This document shows positions 42,653-49,280 of a stretch of DNA of 49,280 nt, in pieces. Source of the stretch: Alphaproteobacteria bacterium (GTDB taxonomy: Bacteria > Pseudomonadota > Alphaproteobacteria > Micropepsales > Micropepsaceae); NCBI GenBank assembly GCA_025361185.1, contig JANYAR010000146.1, forward strand, positions 1 through 49,280, in the 5' to 3' direction. Every line of letters starts with the position of its first letter. Within the stretch, counting starts at the first letter, position 1. The translations under genes were made by a program, and so were the position numbers. The notes under the pieces were generated by a model. It was not told the DNA's origin and did no database searches. It was given only the letters and a program-made list of their open reading frames with translations.

Positions 42653-43876
42653 TTGAAGCAGGTCGACGTGTTAATCAGTGGCGGGGGGATGGTTGGCCTG
42701 CCTCTTGGGCTGGCACTGGCCCAGGGAGGGCTGAGCACCGTCATCGTCGATGCGGCGCCGCCGGCCCAGGTGCTTGATCCCAATTTCGATGGCCGGGTCT
42801 CCGCGCTCGCCTATGCCAGTGTGCGCATGCTGGCGGCGTTGGGGGTTTGGCAGGCGCTCGCGCCCCATGCCCAGCCCATCCACGAGATCCTGGTTACGGA
42901 CGGCAAGTGCGGCCAGGCCGCATCGCCTTTTTCGCTGCATTTCGATTCCCAGGAGGTGGGCACGCAAGCCCTCGGCCATATTGCGGAGAATCGTCATATC
43001 CGCGCCGCCTTGCATGAAGCGGTGGCGCGCCAGGCAAATCTGAAACTGATGGCGCCCGCCACGGTCAAGTCGCTGACGGTGGCGGCGGGCTCCGCAGTGG
43101 CGCGGCTGGCAAATGGCGATGAGATTTCTGCCGCGCTGGTGATTGCGGCCGACGGCCGCGAGTCGCCGTTGCGCTCGCAGATGGGTGTGCAGATCATCGG
43201 CTGGTCCTATCCGCAGACTGGCATTGTCGCCACGGTCGAGCATGAGAAGCCGCACAATGGTGTGGCCTATGAGCATTTTCTGCCATCCGGTCCGTTCGCG
43301 ATTCTGCCGATGACGGGGAACCGGTCGTCGCTGGTGTGGACGGAGGCGAAAGCCAAGGCGCCCGCGTTACTGGCGCTGGACGAGGCGGGATTCAACGACG
43401 AGCTGGCGCGCCGCTTCGGATCACATCTGGGAAAGACAAAGTCCGCCGGCCCGCGCTGGTCTTACCCCTTGTCCTTCCATCTGGCGCGGGATTTCGTGCG
43501 CCCGCGCTTTGCATTGGCCGGGGATTGCGCCCACGGCATTCATCCGATCGCGGGGCAAGGACTGAATCTGGGACTGAAGGATGCCGCGGCGCTGGCTGAG
43601 GTGCTGCTGGATGCGGGCCGATTGGGCCGCGACATCGGTGCGCTTGATACGCTCAAGCGCTACGAACGTTGGCGGCGCTTCGATTCCTTCGCCTTGGCCG
43701 CATCGACCGATGCGCTGAACCGCCTTTTCTCCAATGACATCGCGCCTTTACGCCATCTGCGCGATTTGGGGCTGGGGATTGTCGATTCCATCGGACCAGC
43801 TCGCCGCTTCTTCATGCGCCATGCGGGTGGCGACGTCGGGAAATTACCCCGATTAATGAAGGGCGAAGCCGCCTAA
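42653..43876 (+). CDS. FAD-dependent hydroxylase, UbiH/COQ6 family
   Basis: 407 residues. The FAD-binding GGGMVGLPLGLALAQ, the DG motif (VIAADGRESPLR) and the ribose-binding GDCAHGIHPIAGQGLNLGL are present. The family hydroxylates the ubiquinone ring; synteny with glnK-amtB-aminotransferase-ftsK fits the alphaproteobacterial enzyme. Which ring position it acts on cannot be read. The start is TTG at 42653, with AGGTGA 6 nt upstream. Its 3' end overlaps the convergent gene by 4 nt. Confidence 0.88.
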   Translation: MKQVDVLISGGGMVGLPLGLALAQGGLSTVIVDAAPPAQVLDPNFDGRVSALAYASVRMLAALGVWQALAPHAQPIHEILVTDGKCGQAASPFSLHFDSQEVGTQALGHIAENRHIRAALHEAVARQANLKLMAPATVKSLTVAAGSAVARLANGDEISAALVIAADGRESPLRSQMGVQIIGWSYPQTGIVATVEHEKPHNGVAYEHFLPSGPFAILPMTGNRSSLVWTEAKAKAPALLALDEAGFNDELARRFGSHLGKTKSAGPRWSYPLSFHLARDFVRPRFALAGDCAHGIHPIAGQGLNLGLKDAAALAEVLLDAGRLGRDIGALDTLKRYERWRRFDSFALAASTDALNRLFSNDIAPLRHLRDLGLGIVDSIGPARRFFMRHAGGDVGKLPRLMKGEAA

Positions 43877-44280
43877 TGAACCGTTCTTTTCCAGCGTGAT
43901 GACGCGCGTTCGCGTGCCGACATGCGGCCGCGCTCGGCAGCGCCCGCCAAGGCAGCCGGCAGGTCTTCGTAGAAACGCCGCGCTACCACGCCCACCCGCT
44001 GGGCACGCATCTCTTCGGCTTCCTCGCGGGTGGCAAAGACCTGGGCTTCAAACAGGTAATGGGTTGCGGTGCCCGTCTTTACTTCCTGCACCTCTTCCAC
44101 CTGCTGACCGGCCACATCCAGGGCATGGCGGAAATGGGCATTGGCGTCGGACTTGTCGCGCGCCTGTTGTTCGATGCGCGCGACATTGGCGGCGTCAAAC
44201 CGCTTCAGCCAGGGCAGCCCAAAGCGATAAAAGCCGATGCAAACCAGGATAAAAGCACACGCCCAAAGAACATCTGTCAT
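43873..44280 (-). CDS. Small membrane-anchored hypothetical protein
   Basis: 135 residues with one N-terminal membrane segment (DVLWACAFILVCIGFYRF), a helical region and a mixed C-terminal part (THYLFEAQVFATREEAEEM). I do not recognise a family. The ATG overlaps the zapE stop (ATGA), so it is the last gene of that operon. Confidence 0.65.
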   Translation of the reverse strand: MTDVLWACAFILVCIGFYRFGLPWLKRFDAANVARIEQQARDKSDANAHFRHALDVAGQQVEEVQEVKTGTATHYLFEAQVFATREEAEEMRAQRVGVVARRFYEDLPAALAGAAERGRMSARERASSRWKRTVH

Positions 44281-45362
44281 TGCGTCAGCCCGTGAATGCC
44301 GTGACCTCTTCGCAGATAGTCGTCGCTCTGCATTTCTGCAAGGCGTGAGGCGGTGCGGCGGAAGGCATCGGCGCCATCGCCTTCGCGGTACAGTGCTTCA
44401 GGCGGCGCGGCAGCCGAACAGATCAGCTTCACGCCTTCGTCATAAAGCGTGTCGATCAGCAGGGTGAAGCGCCGTGCTTCATTGCGCATGTCCGGCGTCA
44501 GCACGGGGATATGGTCCAACAGGATGGTGTGAAATTCCTGCGCCACCGCCAGGAAATCCGCCGCCGCCAGGGGCTGGGCACAGAGGTCGGCGAAGTCGAA
44601 ACGCGCCACATGGCGCGCCGCTTGCGGCACCGGCACTTTGCGGCCCAAGACAGACAGGCTTGCCGGCTTGCCCTTCCTGGAATCGGTCAGCCGCTGCCAG
44701 GCCGCGTCCATGGCCACATCTGCCGCCGGTCCCAGCGGCGTCAGATAGACGTTCAGGCCCGACATGCGCTGCAGCCGGTAATCGGTGGGTCCGTTCAGCT
44801 CCACCACCTCCAGCCGCTGCTTGATCTCTTCTATAAAAGGCAGGAACAGCTGGCGGTTCAGCCCGCCCTCATACAGCCGGTCTGGCGGGGTGTTGCTGGT
44901 GGCGACGATGGTGACGCCTTCCGCAAACAGCCGGTCGAACAGCCGACCCAGGATCATGGCATCGGCGACGTCGGTGACTTGGAATTCGTCGAAACACAGC
45001 AACCGCGCGTCTTCCGCGATGGTCTTGGCAATGACGGGAATGGGATCGCCGCTGCCGGGCTGCTGCCGCTCGGCATGGATGCGGGCATGCACATCCACCA
45101 TGAAGCTGTTGAAATGGGCGCGGCGTTTTGTTGTCACCGCCGCTTCCGCAAAAAACAGGTCCATCAACAGGGTTTTGCCGCGCCCCACATCGCCCCAGAT
45201 GTAAAGTCCTTTGGGAGCCTGTGGCCGCTTGAAAAATGAAAAACCGCGCTTTTCGGTCAGCACCTGGGCCAGGTGATGGAGCTTGCGGGCGGCCTTTTCC
45301 TGCGCCACGTCGGCGCGAAGTGCGCCCAGGGCCACTGCCTTACGATAGGGCGACAACAGCAT
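44277..45362 (-). CDS. zapE: ZapE/AFG1-family ATPase
   Basis: 361 residues. Walker A GDVGRGKT (57-64), Walker B LLCFDEFQVTD, and the family sequence FNSFMVDVHARIH and ATSNTPPDRLYEGGLNRQLFLPFI. ZapE acts on FtsZ rings in E. coli; mitochondrial AFG1 handles misfolded respiratory proteins. The start shares one base with the CoA lyase stop (TGATG). Confidence 0.92.
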   Translation of the reverse strand: MLLSPYRKAVALGALRADVAQEKAARKLHHLAQVLTEKRGFSFFKRPQAPKGLYIWGDVGRGKTLLMDLFFAEAAVTTKRRAHFNSFMVDVHARIHAERQQPGSGDPIPVIAKTIAEDARLLCFDEFQVTDVADAMILGRLFDRLFAEGVTIVATSNTPPDRLYEGGLNRQLFLPFIEEIKQRLEVVELNGPTDYRLQRMSGLNVYLTPLGPAADVAMDAAWQRLTDSRKGKPASLSVLGRKVPVPQAARHVARFDFADLCAQPLAAADFLAVAQEFHTILLDHIPVLTPDMRNEARRFTLLIDTLYDEGVKLICSAAAPPEALYREGDGADAFRRTASRLAEMQSDDYLRRGHGIHGLTQ

Positions 45363-46213
45363 CAGGCGCGTCTTCCAATAGCATCGGCCAAGGCCAGAAT
45401 GCGGGTGGCGTCCTCGGCATGCAGGCGCTCGATCATGCGTCCGTCCAGGGCGATGGCGCCCTTGCCGGGATTTTGCGCGAAGGCCTCGAGGATGCGCCGC
45501 GCCTGCGCAATTTCTTCCGGCGACGGGGCGAAAACGCGATTGCAGATTTCGATCTGGCCGGGATGGATCAGGGTCTTGCCGTCAAAGCCAAAAGCGCGGC
45601 CCTGGGTGCAGCTTTGCAGGAAGCCCGACTCATCGGCGATCTCGTTATACGTGCCGTCAACAACACTCAGACCATGCGCCCGCGCGGCAATAACCGTCTG
45701 GCTCAGTGCCGCCCAAAGATTGCGGCGGTCGGGCAAGAATTGGGCATGCATGGCCTTCAGCAGATCGTTGGTGCCCATTGCAAGGCACGCAGCACCGCCG
45801 GCGGCGATATCGGCGACATTCAGCACGCCCAGCGGCGTCTCGATCATCGCCCAAACAGGTAGATCGCCTTTGAGGGCGGCAACGTCGGCCGCACATTCCA
45901 CCTTCGCTAGCAGCACCGCATCGGGCGCTGCGGAACGCACCGCCGCAAGATCGGCCTTTCCCCAGGGCGTGGATAGGGCATTGATGCGTATCACCACCTC
46001 GCGCGCGCCATACGTCTTTACGGCGGCGCAAGCCATGGTGCGGGCCGCGTCCTTGGCGTCCGGCGCAACCGAATCCTCAAGGTCCAGCACCACCACGTCG
46101 CAGGAAAGGGTGCGCGCCTTCTCCAGCATTCTTTCGCTGGAGCCGGGCACGAACAAAACGCTGCGGCGCGGTCGTTGCAAAGGCCCTCGCGCTCTATTCA
46201 ACGCCTTCAACAA
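45362..46213 (-). CDS. HpcH/HpaI aldolase / CoA ester lyase (CitE-like)
   Basis: 283 residues in this frame. TIM-barrel citrate-lyase-beta type: RSVLFVPGSSERMLEKA, VVLDLEDSVAP, VVIRINALSTPWGKADL, AMIETPLGVLN and GFDGKTLIHPGQIE. Probably cleaves or forms malyl-, citramalyl- or similar CoA esters; specificity is not readable. No ATG fits: TTG at 46213 lies inside the 3' part of the DUF1330 gene, and TTG at 46180, with GAGGG 3 nt upstream, fits the family N-terminus better. Confidence 0.85.
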   Translation of the reverse strand: MLKALNRARGPLQRPRRSVLFVPGSSERMLEKARTLSCDVVVLDLEDSVAPDAKDAARTMACAAVKTYGAREVVIRINALSTPWGKADLAAVRSAAPDAVLLAKVECAADVAALKGDLPVWAMIETPLGVLNVADIAAGGAACLAMGTNDLLKAMHAQFLPDRRNLWAALSQTVIAARAHGLSVVDGTYNEIADESGFLQSCTQGRAFGFDGKTLIHPGQIEICNRVFAPSPEEIAQARRILEAFAQNPGKGAIALDGRMIERLHAEDATRILALADAIGRRA

Positions 46214-46484
46214 GAAGGAATTCGCCCTTGCCCGCCTTGTCGCGATATTCGCGCGCCTTGGTTTATTCGGGCGAATGATAGCAGTCGTGCGCGTCCTGCA
46301 GCGAGGCGAACTCGATGATCACATTGCGGGCGCGGGCCTGGCCTTCCAAGACCTCTGTCTTGCCGCCGCGCGCAAGGAACTTGGCGTTATAGCGCGCGAA
46401 AGCCGGCTTGGCGGTTTCGACATAGGATTTGTAGATTTCGGGATCGTGAACATCCACACGTGCGATCCAGTAGGCTTTCGGCAT
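46194..46484 (-). pseudogene. DUF1330 protein interrupted by an in-frame TAA
   Basis: The frame from ATG 46484 gives 73 residues (PKAYWIARVDVHDPEIYKSY ... DCYHSPE) and then TAA at 46263-46265. The same frame continues without a shift for 22 codons, TKAREYRDKAGKGEFLLVEG then VE, to TAG at 46194. In the DUF1330 family the residue after SPE is typically Tyr and the protein ends in LVEGV at about 95 residues. A single T/C-to-A change in a Tyr codon explains the break. A sequencing error is possible. The downstream part overlaps the CoA lyase start. Confidence 0.8.
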
Positions 46485-46508
46485 GAGGTCTCCCTTGGAA
46501 AATGGCCG

Positions 46509-47528
46509 TTACGCGGCCCTCAACAGGTTGCGTTTGATAAGAGATTCGGCGATCTGCACCGCGTTCAATGCGGCGCCCTTGCGCAAATTATCCGATACGA
46601 TCCACATGTTCAGCCCATTCTCGACCGTGGGGTCCTTGCGGATGCGGCTGACGAAGGTGGCGTCTTCGCCGGCGCATTCGATGGGCGTGACATAGCCGCC
46701 ATCCTCGCGCTTATCCACCACCAGCACGCCCGGCGCGGCGCGCAAGGCGGCGCGCGCCTTTTCCGCCGTCACCGGCTTTTCGAACTCGATATTGACAGAT
46801 TCGCTGTGACCTACGAACACCGGCACGCGCACGCATGTGGCCGTCACCTGAATATCGGGGTCCAGAATTTTCTGTGTCTCCACCGCCATCTTCCATTCTT
46901 CCTTGGTAACGCCGGAATCCAGGAAGACATCGATGTGGGGAATGACATTGAAGGCAATCTGTTTGGTGAATTGCGAGACTTCGACGGGATCGGCCACGAA
47001 TACGGCGCGGGTCTGGCGGAACAATTCGTCCATCGCTTCCTTGCCCGCACCCGACACCGACTGATAGGTGGAAACCACCACCCGCCGAATCGTGAACAGG
47101 TCATGCAGCGGCTTGAGCGCCACAACCAGTTGCGCGGTCGAGCAGTTGGGATTGGCGATGATCCCCTTGGGAATGTCATTCAGCGCGTCGGGATTGACCT
47201 CCGGCACCACCAAAGGCACCTGCCTGTCCATGCGCCAGGCGCTGGAATTGTCGATCACGATGGCGCCCTGCGCGGCGATCTTTGGCGCCCATTCCTTGGC
47301 GATCGCGCTGCCGGCGCTCATCAGGACAATATCGGTGCCTTTGAAATCGAAATAATCCAGGGCCTTCACTTTCAGGATGCCGTCGCCAAAAGACACTTCG
47401 GTGCCCACCGAGCGGGTCGAGGCCAGGGCCACCACTTCGGCTATCGGGAAATTGCGCTCGATCAGGACACCCAGCATCTGCCGGCCGACATTGCCGGTCG
47501 CTCCGACCACCGCGATTTTATAAGCCAT
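46509..47528 (-). CDS. asd: Aspartate-semialdehyde dehydrogenase
   Basis: 339 residues, full length. NADP-binding GATGNVGRQML, catalytic Cys129 in ANPNCSTAQLV, and the His-bearing motif VPVFVGHSESVNIEF are present. It makes aspartate semialdehyde for lysine, methionine, threonine and diaminopimelate. It is first of a minus-strand run with DUF1330, CoA lyase, zapE and a small membrane protein. Confidence 0.96.
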   Translation of the reverse strand: MAYKIAVVGATGNVGRQMLGVLIERNFPIAEVVALASTRSVGTEVSFGDGILKVKALDYFDFKGTDIVLMSAGSAIAKEWAPKIAAQGAIVIDNSSAWRMDRQVPLVVPEVNPDALNDIPKGIIANPNCSTAQLVVALKPLHDLFTIRRVVVSTYQSVSGAGKEAMDELFRQTRAVFVADPVEVSQFTKQIAFNVIPHIDVFLDSGVTKEEWKMAVETQKILDPDIQVTATCVRVPVFVGHSESVNIEFEKPVTAEKARAALRAAPGVLVVDKREDGGYVTPIECAGEDATFVSRIRKDPTVENGLNMWIVSDNLRKGAALNAVQIAESLIKRNLLRAA

Positions 47529-47637
47529 GCATGCGCTCTATCTGTTGGGCGCCTTTGGCGCTGCTGGCCGCGCGCTTGGCGCGACGGGGCGCAGCAATAC
47601 TAAAATGCTGAAGGGGTGGAAAGGCCGCTAGCCGCGG

Positions 47638-47940
47638 CTACTTGCCCGGACGCCACTGCAGGATGAGCATGGGCCTGCCGCTCTTCATGCTGCCCTTGAG
47701 GCTGGGCATATTGCTGGAACGGGGCTCAAAGGCCTCCCACTGGCCCTCACGAATTCCCAGTCTCTGAGCCGCCTCGTCGGCATAGTTCATGGCATAGGGC
47801 TGGGGCCGGCTGTCGGCATAACGCAACTCGATCTGATGCTGGGTGGGCCAGTTGCTGTCGAGGACCCCAAAAGCCCAGGCGGGGGCCGGCCCGGCGGCTA
47901 CGGCCAGGAATGCGAACGCAAGGGTGCCAAAGCAACGCAT
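47638..47940 (-). CDS. Small secreted hypothetical protein
   Basis: 100 residues with a signal peptide (FGTLAFAFLAVAAGPAPAWA). The mature part contains QIELRYADSRPQPYAMNYADEAAQRLGI and a basic end. No family is recognised. The start at 47940 is preferred because the signal peptide begins there. Confidence 0.65.
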   Translation of the reverse strand: MRCFGTLAFAFLAVAAGPAPAWAFGVLDSNWPTQHQIELRYADSRPQPYAMNYADEAAQRLGIREGQWEAFEPRSSNMPSLKGSMKSGRPMLILQWRPGK

Positions 47941-48078
47941 GCCGTTCAAAACGAGCAAGAATCATTCCTGTTTCATAAACCACCGGACAAAGCTCGAAAG
48001 TTCCCCAATTCCAAAGGCTTGGCGGGCGCACGGGGATGAGGCTAAGATTGTCATACTGGGACAGTCGAAGAGGTTCAG

Positions 48079-48666
48079 ATGAAGTGGATGAAGTTGGGCG
48101 CCAGTGTGGCGGCCCTCAGCCTGACAGGGGTCTCCTTGGCCGAAGCCCGGAGCGTGTCTTCGGCTTGCGCCTCGGCGCCGGAGGTTTCCGCCGTCCAGGT
48201 ATCCGCGGTGGTGCAGGAACTGACCGACGCGGCCCTGACCTGTGGGAAGGACACAATGTCGTCCATGGTCCGGTTCCAGAACGTCTTTCAGAAAGAACTG
48301 CGCCGGTCCGATGCGACCCTCAAATCCATGTTCAAGCGCCTGAACGGCAACCGGGCCGGCGAGGCCGCTTATGACTCCTATAAGACGCGCGCCATCAATC
48401 ATGCCGAACACCGGCGTATCCAGCCCGGCCAGCAGGTCAATTTCTGCCGTACCGCCGATGTCGTGTTCGCCGCCGCGCTGGCGCCCGACAAGCCGGTGCT
48501 GGAGGATTTTGTTTCGGGCGTGCCGGTGAACGAAGCCAATCCGGTGGACAGCTGCGAGATCAAGGTGGCCGTGGCGCTGCAGGGCGTTCAGGCGGGACCC
48601 GACATCGTGCCGACGCCCCGCCCGGATTTGCCCGGCGACCCAAACTACCTTCCGTTTCCGCGATAG
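48079..48666 (+). CDS. Secreted hypothetical protein, 195 aa
   Basis: A signal peptide (KLGASVAALSLTGVSLAEA) is followed by a mostly helical body with four cysteines (SACAS, LTCGK, NFCRT, DSCEI) that could form two disulfides. The C-terminus is Pro-rich (PTPRPDLPGDPNYLPFP). The family is unknown to me. AGAGG precedes the ATG. It is divergent from the small secreted protein at 47638. Confidence 0.7.
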   Translation: MKWMKLGASVAALSLTGVSLAEARSVSSACASAPEVSAVQVSAVVQELTDAALTCGKDTMSSMVRFQNVFQKELRRSDATLKSMFKRLNGNRAGEAAYDSYKTRAINHAEHRRIQPGQQVNFCRTADVVFAAALAPDKPVLEDFVSGVPVNEANPVDSCEIKVAVALQGVQAGPDIVPTPRPDLPGDPNYLPFPR

Positions 48667-48678
48667 TTTTTTTAATTC

Positions 48679-48702
48679 ACCCCCATCCGTCGCGGCTCAG
48701 GT
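48679..48702. repeat. Second copy of the ACCCCCATCCGTCGC repeat end
   Basis: 24 nt matching 2227-2250 with two mismatches, again just downstream of a stop codon and next to a T run. Only the left end is shared. The rest of this gap has a CGCTGTCGC core at 48719-48727. Confidence 0.6.
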
Positions 48703-48803
48703 CGGCTCTGCGTTCGTACGCTGTCGCTACTCACCTTCGCCGGCCGAACGGCGCTCGAGTTAATGTTGAAATTTTTCGGTCGTCTTCCGGCTAGGCGCAA
48801 AAG

Positions 48804-48833
48804 AAAAAGGCCGGTCGCAAGACCGGCCTTTTT
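48804..48833 (-). terminator. Intrinsic terminator of the OmpA-family gene
   Basis: A 13-bp perfect stem, AAAAAGGCCGGTC with GACCGGCCTTTTT and loop GCAA. It lies 18 nt beyond the minus-strand stop and can act in both directions. Confidence 0.9.
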
Positions 48834-48850
48834 CATTCTATGTGGGCTGA

Positions 48851-49280
48851 TCAGCCGCCCAGATCGATAACCGCACGGCGGTTCTTGGGCTCGCGCACGC
48901 CCGGGCCGGTGGGAACCAGCGGGTCGTGGAAGCTCTTGCCCTCGATCGCGATCGAATCCGCACCCAGACCCTGATGGACCATTTCGTCCTTCACGGAATT
49001 GGCGCGGCGGATGGAGAGCGCCTGATTGTAGCGGTCCGAACCAACCGTATCGGTATGACCGGTGACCATGATGCGGACTGAGCCCAGCGTCTTGGCTGCA
49101 GCGACCGCTTCGGTAACCGTGCTCTGCGCTTCCGCGGTGAGGACCGACTTATCGAAGTCGAAGAAGACGATGTACGTCTTCGCCGGCGGCGGCGGAGGCG
49201 GAGGCGGAGGAGGCGGCGGAGGCGGCGGGGGCGGCGGCGGGGGAGGCGGGGGAGGCGGCGGCGGCGGGGGAGGCGGCGGC
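48851..49280 (-). CDS. OmpA-family protein with polyproline linker, 5' end outside window
   Basis: Only the C-terminal part is present. The OmpA peptidoglycan-binding domain begins AKTYIVFFDFDKSVLT and includes VTGHTDTVGSDRYNQALSIR and the diaminopimelate-contacting NRRAVIDLGG end. Immediately before it all 32 codons (about 49186 to the window edge) are proline (CCG, CCT, CCC). Such linkers join an outer-membrane beta-barrel to the periplasmic domain. The frame runs off the edge; a start at an internal ATG (49069) would cut the domain and is rejected. Confidence 0.88.
   Translation of the reverse strand, partial: PPPPPPPPPPPPPPPPPPPPPPPPPPPPPPPPAKTYIVFFDFDKSVLTAEAQSTVTEAVAAAKTLGSVRIMVTGHTDTVGSDRYNQALSIRRANSVKDEMVHQGLGADSIAIEGKSFHDPLVPTGPGVREPKNRRAVIDLGG

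Noticed and set aside
45273..47603. 776-codon open frame on the plus strand
   Set aside because: It runs antisense through zapE, the CoA lyase, DUF1330 and asd, all of which have clear family motifs. Its translation has no recognisable domain and is typical of high-GC shadow frames.

Overview
The window is a high-GC alphaproteobacterial chromosome segment. It carries FlbT/FlaF, two 275-residue flagellins, a FlaEY-like protein, FlgI with a rod-binding protein and FlbY, and divergent fliL-fliM and flgF-flgG-flgA-flgH operons. It also has CtrA-type boxes (TTAA-N7-TTAA), sigma54 -24/-12 promoters and a zinc-ligand-poor DksA. The flagellar content resembles Caulobacter most. No taxonomic marker is present, so I do not go below class level. 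I see no phage, IS, integron or CRISPR, and nearly all long antisense frames are GC-rich shadows.

Layout. 1-1328: 3' part of a transglutaminase-like gene, a palindromic intergenic element and a small conserved protein. 1437-12279: flagellin region with flbT-flaF, flagellin 1, flagellin 2, an ATP-grasp enzyme, a SpsF-PseG fusion, a TPR glycosyltransferase resembling FlmG, and a FlaEY-like protein. The sugar genes between the flagellins and the TPR transferase point to nonulosonic-acid glycosylation of the filament. 12343-14224: flgI, rod-binding protein, flbY (minus strand). 14375-22494: an MFS transporter, then gpmI, an EnvC-like factor, ctpA, a divergent polysaccharide deacetylase, rppH and an alpha/beta hydrolase. 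22502-31849: second flagellar block with a 1130-residue TPR protein, a MotE-like protein, a DUF6468 protein, fliM and fliL on minus, then flgF, flgG, flgA and flgH on plus. 32005-36779: dksA, initiator tRNA, a cupredoxin, a membrane histidine kinase, a PH-domain protein and a secreted lectin-like protein. 36987-43876: ftsK, an aminotransferase, amtB, glnK and a UbiH-family hydroxylase. 43873-47528: asd, a DUF1330 gene broken by a stop codon, a CoA lyase, zapE and a small membrane protein. 47638-49280: two small secreted proteins and the 3' part of an OmpA-family gene with at least 32 consecutive proline codons.

Regulation is the most informative layer. Four genes (SpsF-PseG, TPR transferase, flaEY, large TPR protein) each have a CtrA-like box whose centre lies exactly 32 nt from the A of the ATG, which suggests CtrA-dependent leaderless transcripts. 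Separately, flagellin 1, flagellin 2, flgI and flgF have sigma54 promoters with CCCGGCA-N5-TGCCGGG-like elements upstream, resembling the ftr enhancers bound by FlbD in Caulobacter. The two signals divide the motility genes into two classes. Intergenic spaces also hold several families of palindromic repeats, including hairpins that keep a CGCTGYCGC loop while their stems covary.
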